Shown here in pieces: positions 63,101 to 64,000 of a stretch of 64,000 nucleotides of DNA (position 1 is its first letter; every line of letters starts with the position of its first letter). Under the pieces are notes generated by a model, which worked only from the letters and a program-made list of their open reading frames with translations, did no database searches and was not told the DNA's origin. The position numbers and the translations under genes were made by a program. Source of the stretch: Aricia agestis (Eukaryota; Arthropoda; Insecta; Lepidoptera; Lycaenidae); assembly GCF_905147365.1 (NCBI RefSeq), contig NC_056417.1:10996501-11060500 (forward strand). The letters run 5' to 3'.

Positions 63101-63860
63101 TTTGGCCATTCTTATGGTTTATTATTTAGCGGAACTACAAAACTCAACAATATCTAGCATAAAATGTTCACTAAAAACCTTTATTAACACTTTTATTACA
63201 TGAAATATGCAGAGCGACTCCTTTGTTATGTCCTAGTAAGTAGGACATAACATTACACGCTTTTGACGCTTATACACCGATATAAGGCTCTCTCCTGTAA
63301 ATAGTATCTCAATGGGTTCAATAGTTTTAATTTTTTAATTTACTTTTTAACTATCGGTCCATTACCTAATTCAATAAAGCAGATTGTCCATGCAAAAAAA
63401 TGCAAATTGTCCATTGCCTTAATAAAAAAACTTAAAAAAAAAGTATAAGATTTGGAACTCGCGCAATACCAGCGGTCCAGTCGTGTATGTGCATGTGTGT
63501 TTACCTATAAAAATACGTGATTCAAATTCGGAACTCACTGCAACGCCAGCGGCCTACGACGTGTATAGAGAGCTTTTTTAGTTTCCCACAAAAATAAAAC
63601 AGAATTCAAATTTGGAACTCACTGCAACGCCAGCGGTCTTGAGATCCGCTTCCCTTTTAAAACAAAAACTAAAAAGTACGAAATAAGTTAATTCGAATTC
63701 AAATTTGGAACTCACTGCAACGCCAGCGGTCGGGAGTCGTGTGTCCAGTGCATGTGTATCTCCGGTTCCCCGCGGACCGTGCACGTCAGCCTCGCGACGG
63801 AACCCCTCACCACCCACCTCGTCTCACTTGCACCACCGCCGCGAGATAACTTCGGCGGTT
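33047..63860 (-). CDS. Dscam-like: Dscam-family cell-adhesion receptor, 3' part (Ig9 to cytoplasmic tail)
   Basis: Single-pass neuronal cell-surface receptor used for homophilic recognition in axon guidance and self-avoidance. Going down from 63860 the exons encode Ig9, FN3-1 to FN3-4, Ig10, FN3-5, FN3-6, a transmembrane helix and cytoplasmic sequence. This exact order (nine Ig, four FN3, Ig10, two FN3) is diagnostic of Dscam. Seventeen exons join in phase (63716-63860 to 33464-33610), giving about 938 residues. An eighteenth at 33047-33118 has uncertain frame. Ig1-8 lie outside the window. Exons are GC-rich, introns AT-rich. Which insect paralogue (Dscam1-4) this is cannot be settled by eye. 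Extra cytoplasmic exons may be missed between 34037 and 37379. Confidence 0.9.
33428..33453. promoter_or_regulatory. pair of perfect CRE palindromes
   Basis: TGACGTCA occurs at 33428-33435 and 33446-33453, each followed by CGGCGC, just downstream of the exon-17 donor. This is the full CREB/ATF consensus. Use as an enhancer is unproven. Confidence 0.4.
33464..33610 (-). CDS. Dscam-like: Dscam-like exon 17 (cytoplasmic)
   Basis: 147 bases, acceptor TTTCTAG, donor GTGAGC, phase 1 at both ends. Encodes DVYEISPYATFAGGEGL then AYTLQLRALARHDDD. The EISPYATF motif resembles the conserved tyrosine motif of insect Dscam tails. Very GC-rich, so several spurious open frames overlap it (33407-33657). Confidence 0.85.
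33930..34036 (-). CDS. Dscam-like: Dscam-like exon 16 (cytoplasmic)
   Basis: 107 bases, acceptor TTTGTCTAG, donor GTAAGA, phases 2 to 1. Encodes SEGGGDRVMASADKQQCG then AHPTPKLPPEPPG, a proline-rich stretch that could bind SH3 domains. Phase fits direct joining to the transmembrane exon at 37380. Confidence 0.75.
34108..34265. mobile_element. near-perfect foldback MITE, TTA duplication
   Basis: 62-base arms differing at one position, starting CGGCCGTTCCCAATATTTGA, with TTA at 34105-34107 and 34266-34268. The 3-bp TTA duplication suggests PIF/Harbinger. Sits in the intron just upstream of Dscam exon 16. Confidence 0.78.
34483..34824 (-). other. unidentified 113-codon open frame over a tandem duplication
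   Basis: Intronic. The reverse strand encodes STRVPASDEDTTCDIEPSTS then DVFDSVWKYPKESPR, which reads like a real acidic protein segment, probably of a transposon. The region 34670-34860 repeats a ~115-base unit (TATAGATGGTTCTGGAAAAA in both), and the copies are in different frames (QYVFPEPSIENS in each). No family recognised. A plus-strand frame (34417-34905) covers the same DNA. Confidence 0.35.
34900..36452. other. intronic spacer
   Basis: Dscam intron. AT-rich with homopolymer T runs near 35830. No exon or element recognised. Confidence 0.45.
36453..36606. mobile_element. GC-rich MITE family K
   Basis: 154 bases with ~36-base inverted ends: GCGCGCACTAGCGGCCAGGC left, the reverse right, extending through CGCGGCGGC. 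Far more GC-rich than its surroundings. Confidence 0.75.
36608..36740. mobile_element. MITE family C
   Basis: Begins GTCAATCAGACCGCAACGCG, ends TTGCGGTCTGAATCAACCCT. Abuts the family-K element directly. Confidence 0.65.
36962..37082 (-). pseudogene. Dscam-like: transmembrane exon, third tandem copy (degenerate)
   Basis: Homologous to the transmembrane exon: acceptor-like CTCCAAAG, donor GTGGGTATAG kept. It is 10 bases shorter than the middle copy and loses the frame near its end (VLYTGRNAEEEE instead of LTILAILLRRKR). Lacks the FN3 half. Confidence 0.7.
37122..37252 (-). pseudogene. Dscam-like: transmembrane exon, second tandem copy (open frame)
   Basis: 131 bases. From acceptor-like CTCCACTAAAG the frame is open and encodes a hydrophobic helix, YELALLLTLCATMSVPA then LTILAILLRRKR, with donor GTGGGTAC. 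It starts in phase 0 while the preceding FN3-6 exon ends in phase 1, and it lacks the FN3 half. It cannot simply replace exon 15, but the membrane helix itself is intact. Dead copy or unusual alternative exon. Confidence 0.6.
37380..37605 (-). CDS. Dscam-like: Dscam-like exon 15 (FN3-6 end and transmembrane helix)
   Basis: 226 bases, acceptor CTCTATCAG, donor GTGGGT, phases 1 to 2. Encodes GLTPGSRYRVAARASNEAG (FN3 F-G strands with the conserved SRYRV..RA.N..G), a short juxtamembrane stretch, then the membrane span LALLLALCAALSVAALTIL and the stop-transfer RRKR. Confidence 0.92.
38022..38173 (-). CDS. Dscam-like: Dscam-like exon 14 (FN3-6 start)
   Basis: 152 bases, acceptor AATAAAG, donor GTAAGT, phases 2 to 1. 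Contains TTLWSDGGCGPVALKLEWI, the W.DGGC signature typical of the last Dscam FN3. The acceptor has a modest pyrimidine tract. Confidence 0.88.
38174..39004. other. intron between exons 13 and 14
   Basis: AT-rich, with repeated TTTTTTAATTAATCG-like motifs and homopolymer runs at 38640-38800. The frames at 38773-39180 are shadows. No element recognised. Confidence 0.45.
39005..39165 (-). CDS. Dscam-like: Dscam-like exon 13 (FN3-5 end)
   Basis: 161 bases, acceptor TGTGTCAG, donor GTACTT, phases 0 to 2. Encodes TLSGLRCGSAYRAYGSAGG (the L..L..G..Y element of FN3), then ISIRTSGGPPVAPPDT. Confidence 0.88.
39166..39970. other. intronic spacer
   Basis: AT-rich; nothing recognised. Confidence 0.4.
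39971..40195 (-). mobile_element. Helitron-like repeat (reverse)
   Basis: Reverse copy of the 15197-15401 type: GAGCTTTTGCCCGCGGCTTC at the left, GACTGACTGAC and TATATATATAAAACT at the right. The foldback element at 40201 begins right at its end. Confidence 0.65.
40201..41188. mobile_element. large foldback element with an inverted SINE-tail core
   Basis: 988 bases. Arms of ~300 bases start ATGTTACGCTCAAAGAC and are packed with GCCACGACGCG and CCACAACGCGTTGTGG motifs, themselves palindromic. The centre (about 40498-40890) is built of ~80-base units of the SINE 3' body: three in reverse, then two forward, each starting near GGTTTCAATGAAACC. The reverse frames at 40227-40578 and 40654-40845 are by-products. 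In the Dscam FN3-5 intron. Confidence 0.8.
41189..41574. other. intronic spacer
   Basis: AT-rich; nothing recognised. Confidence 0.4.
41575..41804 (-). CDS. Dscam-like: Dscam-like exon 12 (Ig10 end, FN3-5 start)
   Basis: 230 bases, acceptor CCAATCAG, donor GTAAGT, phases 1 to 0. Begins DLELSHADNYTCLAENPHGS, the D.A.Y.C motif of an Ig F strand, then VTWRVFVLRPPTPPG linking into FN3-5 (KAYTLHWRLASPE). The usual B-strand tryptophan position reads LEIDLRP instead. Confidence 0.92.
41805..43265. other. intron within Ig10
   Basis: 1.46 kb, AT-rich; no element or exon recognised. Confidence 0.45.
43266..43442 (-). CDS. Dscam-like: Dscam-like exon 11 (Ig10 start)
   Basis: 177 bases, acceptor TTTCGATAG, donor GTAAGT, phase 1 both ends. 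Encodes SSLSLRCVVGGVPPPAKRWL: B-strand cysteine, VGG.P.P and the C-strand tryptophan, exactly the Dscam Ig10 pattern. Confidence 0.92.
43712..43920. mobile_element. foldback MITE family H
   Basis: Arms of ~75 bases starting AGGAGATCGCAGACGACAAA left, reverse AGTCTGTCGTCTGCAATCTC right, TA-flanked. Inner CTGCGGCGCCCATACAGTCG. Related to 23503-23692 through GCAGACGACAGAC. Confidence 0.75.
44111..44292 (-). CDS. Dscam-like: Dscam-like exon 10 (FN3-4 end)
   Basis: 182 bases, acceptor GTCTATAG, donor GTAAGT, phases 2 to 1. Encodes SLRGLRPGRTYEAWVRAATG then VGEGPPSSVVACQTSALG, a typical FN3 E-F-G region. Confidence 0.92.
44768..44897 (-). CDS. Dscam-like: Dscam-like exon 9 (FN3-4 start)
   Basis: 130 bases, acceptor GTTGACAG, donor GTAAGT, phases 1 to 2. 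Encodes VPSAPSGMKLIALSERSLRA then SWLPPHEPNGKLTHYSLYVK, with the FN3 W.PP..PNG...Y.LYV signature. Confidence 0.93.
44898..45531. other. intron between exons 8 and 9
   Basis: AT-rich, no repeat recognised. The 91-codon reverse frame at 45084-45359 has no domain. Confidence 0.4.
45532..45655 (-). CDS. Dscam-like: Dscam-like exon 8 (FN3-3 end)
   Basis: 124 bases, acceptor TTGTGCAG, donor GTGAGT, phases 0 to 1. Encodes SRLTPYAEYELRARAHNAAG then EGPLSPPQVCRTDEDG, textbook FN3 L.P...Y..R..A.N..G.GP.S. Confidence 0.94.
45966..46084. mobile_element. foldback MITE with 49-bp arms
   Basis: Arms start TCAAGAAAGTGAAGAAATTA and differ at one of 49 positions. The loop is about 20 bases. Intronic. Confidence 0.7.
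46094..46244. mobile_element. MITE family L
   Basis: Ends ACCATCAGAGAACTTGATTC and AAATTCTCTGATAGT, with CATAGGCAG. Relatives at 46453-46615, 53100-53279 and a piece near 8835. Confidence 0.6.
46338..46408 (-). mobile_element. fragment of the GGGGAGGGGAAG element
   Basis: Reverse piece of the 5428-6000 family (AAGCTTAATCTGACACGCTC then CTTCCCCTCCCCAAC). Confidence 0.5.
46453..46615. mobile_element. MITE family L
   Basis: Ends TATCAGAGAAGTTGATTCCT and AATTTCCTCGATGGTA with CTAGGCAG on both sides. Inserted right at the 3' end of the duplicated FN3-3 exon, removing its donor. Confidence 0.68.
46622..46778 (-). pseudogene. Dscam-like: dead duplicate of the FN3-3 first exon
   Basis: Closely matches exon 7 (46815-46996) from GAG.A.CTATCC to CGCATTTGAG. 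It lacks the acceptor and first bases, has lost one base in the GC stretch after GTGGAG (frame moves to GGPSHTTTCSTLG), and ends at a MITE in place of the last codons and donor. Lies directly downstream of the functional exon. Confidence 0.85.
46815..46996 (-). CDS. Dscam-like: Dscam-like exon 7 (FN3-3 start)
   Basis: 182 bases, acceptor TTCCACAG, donor GTAAGT, phases 1 to 0. Encodes PTGGPENLSCMSGSPTSLRV then SWRPPAVEARGGTITHYTLQ and YTRLDSDPLQPAQDAHLRVQ, the standard FN3 A-C strands. Confidence 0.93.
46997..48914. other. intronic spacer
   Basis: Mostly AT-rich. A direct repeat of ~45 bases (ACGCACGGTTGACATA, AAGCAGACGCATTTC) lies at 47090-47195. No exon seen. Confidence 0.45.
48915..49180. 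mobile_element. lepidopteran repeat with GGTACGGAACCCT end
   Basis: Starts AAAATCGGCCAAGTGCTACT, has CAGACAGACAGA near 49105, and ends TTTTGGTACGGAACCCTAAA. A common dispersed sequence in Lepidoptera; a small piece recurs at 32236. Confidence 0.6.
49181..51094. other. intronic spacer with unassigned frames
   Basis: AT-rich intron DNA. Overlapping frames at 50701-51085 on both strands show no domain and no coding bias I can support. A TATTATTATT-type stretch lies at 49510-49640. Confidence 0.4.
51095..51295 (+). mobile_element. Helitron-like repeat with expanded CTGT tract
   Basis: Family start (CACTATAAATAAGAAAGTGTG), a long CTGTCCGTC/CAGTCTCT repeat at 51118-51195, then CCAATTTAGTTGAAATTCGG and GGGAAAGGACA. 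Confidence 0.6.
51296..51940. other. intronic spacer
   Basis: Nothing recognised apart from a small inverted pair GTCTCTGTCTACATGCTC / GAGCATATAGACAGAGAGAC at 51348-51388. Confidence 0.4.
51941..52086. mobile_element. MITE with AATTTCACCAACG ends
   Basis: 146 bases. Left CCCCAATTTCACCAACG, right CGTTGGTGAAATTGGCGC; CTGTTAAAG and TTAACAG-type motifs follow inward. Confidence 0.65.
52087..52593. other. intronic spacer
   Basis: AT-rich, with a TTTA microsatellite at 52408-52430. Confidence 0.4.
52594..53088 (+). mobile_element. RTE-type LINE, 5'-truncated 3' end of ORF2
   Basis: Encodes RRIEDAWKSYWSMKKLMK, LPISLKRRLVGILCILPALT, YGAQTWSLTDLQKSQL, then KLKWDWVGHVSRM, RWAKISTEWV and GRRNRGRPRKDGAMSW. 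This is the conserved C-terminus of RTE-clade reverse transcriptases (AW..YW, ILP.LTYGAQTW, KWDW.GH, RGRP). After GQRWR the frame shifts, and the true end KWKTLGEAFAQQWDSIG lies in another frame before the A run at 53085. Dead copy, antisense to Dscam in its intron. Confidence 0.88.
53100..53279. mobile_element. MITE family L
   Basis: Ends ACTATCAAAAAAGTTGATTC and AGCAATTTCCTCGATGGTA. Starts just after the LINE tail. Confidence 0.65.
53504..54359. mobile_element. 856-bp GC-rich foldback element, TTA duplication
   Basis: Both ends read TGGCGGCTCTCGACAT inwards, and TTA stands outside both (53501-53503 and 54360-54362). Inside, the 24-base perfect palindrome CCAACGCGTCTG/CAGACGCGTTGG occurs four times (near 53548, 53656, 53728 and 54289), once as part of a 44-base perfect palindrome (53538-53581). 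GCGAACGC and CCCGTTCTACACATTGGG recur in both directions. The TTA duplication suggests PIF/Harbinger. Confidence 0.78.
54756..54999 (-). CDS. Dscam-like: Dscam-like exon 6 (FN3-2, main part)
   Basis: 244 bases, acceptor ATTTAAG, donor GTGAGT, phases 0 to 1. Encodes PPRETWHGSLLGYTIRWWEA then STTLRGLKAATRYGVTIRAY and NAAGSGPVSPP, the FN3 L.GL...T.Y...I.A.N..G.GP motif. Confidence 0.93.
55067..55137 (-). CDS. Dscam-like: Dscam-like exon 5 (FN3-2 start)
   Basis: 71 bases, acceptor CCAATCAG, donor GTATTT, phases 1 to 0. Encodes PGGIPRDITVRALRARELQV then TWQ, which joins in frame to APPRETW of exon 6 to complete the W.pP core. Confidence 0.92.
55546..55785. mobile_element. foldback MITE family M, 7-bp duplication
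   Basis: 240 bases starting CATAGTAAAAGGAGGGGAAG and ending with its reverse complement. GTGCAAC stands on both sides (55539-55545 and 55786-55792). Arms of ~100 bases include GGCACACAACAAAATCTCGG-type sequence. Intronic; second copy at 60059-60308. Confidence 0.8.
55870..56055 (+). mobile_element. Helitron-like repeat, partial
   Basis: Has TTTATCTGTATGTGTG, TTTTAATGAAATTTGGTATG and the GCAACGAAGTTGCGGGCAGC end. Confidence 0.58.
56086..56134. repeat. perfect 22-bp-arm hairpin beside a splice donor
   Basis: Arms 56086-56107 and 56113-56134 (AAATATAACTGTACTATAAT...) are perfect reverse complements with a 5-base loop. The donor of Dscam exon 4 (56141-56140, minus strand) lies six bases upstream in transcript order. 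Confidence 0.8.
56142..56281 (-). CDS. Dscam-like: Dscam-like exon 4 (FN3-1 end)
   Basis: 140 bases, acceptor TTATAACAG, donor GTAAGG, phases 2 to 1. Encodes SVAGLAPDTRYVLRLAAFND then VGASPHTPPLQFTTREE. Confidence 0.92.
56282..56834. other. intron with SINE-like relic
   Basis: A decayed SINE body may occupy 56474-56590 (GCAGGCTGATCACCTGGTC, GTGCTCTTGTGTAG). The stretch near 56765-56810 (AACACCCCTCTTTTTTGTCG) matches the host sequence of the 72-bp repeat at 11300. Confidence 0.45.
56835..57072 (-). CDS. Dscam-like: Dscam-like exon 3 (FN3-1 start)
   Basis: 238 bases, acceptor TTACACAG, donor GTAAGT, phases 1 to 2. Encodes RPNIPEEVRISEVWSRKARV, then TWRVARGAMVSHYSLQYRPL and NWDTPDVMNITLANSDLLHI. 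Confidence 0.92.
57705..57731. repeat. perfect 12-bp hairpin
   Basis: GTACACAAACTC, loop TTG, GAGTTTGTGTAC, following a GC-rich patch (GCGGGCGGCGCGGGCCCGCG). Confidence 0.6.
57807..57965 (+). pseudogene. THAP zinc-finger N-terminus, transposase relic
   Basis: From the ATG at 57807: MGYYNKCSVYGCKSDSKNKK then DLNFHKYR. The C-x4-C start followed by a FH.Y/FP-type motif is the first half of a THAP (C2CH) DNA-binding domain, found in P-element and some other transposases and in host proteins. The later C and H are absent; the frame ends after 52 codons of unrelated sequence. Probably the first exon remnant of the surrounding transposon. Confidence 0.6.
58380..59040 (+). mobile_element. LINE ORF2 C-terminus and 3' UTR
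   Basis: Encodes LYSLLHHPHTPEYLAPHF, YRCSRHDKNLRSTSNQLL and HSSFNIQAILLWNALPPKIR then SKTRDTFKRRLT. The pattern tPeYL..F..R, SF.vqa..LWNaLP..ir, FKrrL is the C-terminus of CR1/jockey-like non-LTR elements. An AT-rich 3' region and GGTTGACTGGTAGATAATGC, typical of a lepidopteran LINE tail, follow. Confidence 0.7.
59383..60058. other. intronic spacer
   Basis: No exon or repeat recognised. Confidence 0.4.
60059..60308. mobile_element. foldback MITE family M, second copy, 7-bp duplication
   Basis: 250 bases, CATAGTAAAAGGAGGGGAAG to the reverse; CCATGGT at 60052-60058 and 60309-60315. Its duplication ends 15 bases below the last base of Dscam exon 2, so it sits right behind that splice donor. 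Confidence 0.8.
60330..60487 (-). CDS. Dscam-like: Dscam-like exon 2 (Ig9 end)
   Basis: 158 bases, acceptor TTGCTTGTAG, donor GTGAGT, phases 2 to 1. Encodes VEMRDIGNGAMTSEITIAAA then GPEHAGEYRCLARNLYGSDE and LLFRLFVKG: the Ig F strand G.Y.C.A.N..G. Confidence 0.93.
60516..60593. mobile_element. short MITE at the exon-2 acceptor
   Basis: Inverted ends AGACTAGGGTTTCACGGTCA and TGACCGTATAACCCAAGTCT. Shares its core with 7370-7617. It lies 29 bases upstream (in transcript order) of Dscam exon 2, where a branch site would be expected. Confidence 0.6.
60594..61493. other. intronic spacer
   Basis: AT-rich; a Helitron-like fragment (ATACTAATATTAGAAATGCG) at 60967-61010. No exon recognised. Confidence 0.45.
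61494..61855 (+). mobile_element. tRNA-derived SINE, full length
   Basis: A box TGGTCTAGTGG, B box GGTTCGATTCC (about 61547), body as in 2625-3000, tail CTATTATTATC. Near-identical to the first copy. Confidence 0.88.
61870..62130. repeat. diverged ~65-bp direct repeat
   Basis: Two copies (about 61872-61937 and 62065-62130) of TTCTCC-rich sequence with CTGAAGTTGCGGGC / CTAAAGTTGCGGAC and CAACTACAGGTGATG / CAACTTCAGGTGATG. Class unknown. Confidence 0.5.
62131..63450. other. intronic spacer
   Basis: AT-rich Dscam intron; no exon or repeat recognised. Confidence 0.45.
63451..63731. repeat. four spaced copies of an exon-end/splice-donor motif
   Basis: TTTGGAACTCACTGCAACGC plus CAGCGGTC occurs at about 63451, 63525, 63611 and 63705. 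The last is the true 3' end and donor of Dscam exon 1; the other three lie downstream in the intron with the donor (minus strand GTGAGTTCC) kept in two. Confidence 0.75.
63716..63860 (-). CDS. Dscam-like: Dscam-like exon 1 of this window (Ig9 start)
   Basis: 145 bases, acceptor TTTTTCCCGTAG, donor GTGAGT, phases 1 to 2. Encodes EPPKLSRGGGASETRWVVRG then SVARLTCTVRGEPEIHMHW, the Ig B-strand cysteine and C-strand tryptophan. An acceptor at 63872 would add four residues in the same phase. Earlier exons lie beyond the window. Confidence 0.9.
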
Positions 63861-64000
63861 CTACGGGAAAAACTTGAGTTACCGCAGACAGAAAGTTTGG
63901 AGGTAAGGAAGTAAACAGTTGAGGAGGTATCCAATTTTGTAGGTAAAAACTTGAGATGAGTAAGGTTGTGTTATAAAAACTGATTTTTAAAAAGTGATAA
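63861..64000. other. intron at the right edge
   Basis: Pyrimidine-rich on the minus strand, consistent with an acceptor region. No exon visible. Confidence 0.5.

Noticed and set aside
63451..63731. CRISPR-like array of spaced repeats
   Set aside because: Only four imperfect units of uneven spacing in a eukaryotic intron; explained by duplication of an exon end.

Overview
The window looks like nuclear DNA of a moth or butterfly (Lepidoptera). Three things point that way: intron-bearing genes with GT...AG junctions, one an insect gustatory receptor and the other a Dscam-family receptor; AT-rich DNA between exons; and very many short transposons of kinds common in lepidopteran genomes (a tRNA-headed SINE with an ATT tail, Helitron-like elements that begin near ATACTAATATTATAAATGCG and carry CTGT repeats, and a roughly 320-bp poly-A repeat ending near a GTGACCCGTTTGCTCGTTTG motif). 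The species cannot be named from the sequence alone.

Layout. Positions 100-2168 (+) hold a complete four-exon gustatory receptor gene (about 367 residues). From about 2.2 to 33 kb I find no host gene. That span is a transposon graveyard: SINEs, Helitron-like pieces, LINE fragments, a solo LTR, and at least ten families of small inverted-repeat elements (MITEs), several nested or with visible target-site duplications. From 33.0 kb to the right edge, on the minus strand, lies the 3' two thirds of a Dscam-like cell-adhesion receptor. Seventeen phase-compatible exons (plus one of uncertain frame) encode Ig9, four FN3 domains, Ig10, two FN3 domains, one membrane span and part of the cytoplasmic tail, which is the canonical Dscam order. 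Ig1-8 and the signal peptide lie beyond position 64000. The two genes point at each other (tail to tail).

The Dscam introns are as transposon-loaded as the intergenic region and show exon-scale tinkering: two extra tandem copies of the transmembrane exon, a dead duplicate of an FN3-3 exon broken by a frameshift and a MITE, an exon hemmed in by MITEs on both sides, and a 22-bp-arm hairpin six bases from a splice donor.

I found no cassette that looks like a new multi-gene system. The most unusual objects are two large foldback elements (40201-41188 and 53504-54359), a solo LTR carrying heat-shock-element motifs, a repeat flanked by identical 72-bp direct repeats, and the transmembrane-exon copies. 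Exon ends were set by eye from splice sites and reading-frame phase; no search or alignment was run. Features given with strand '.' are palindromic or have no assigned direction.
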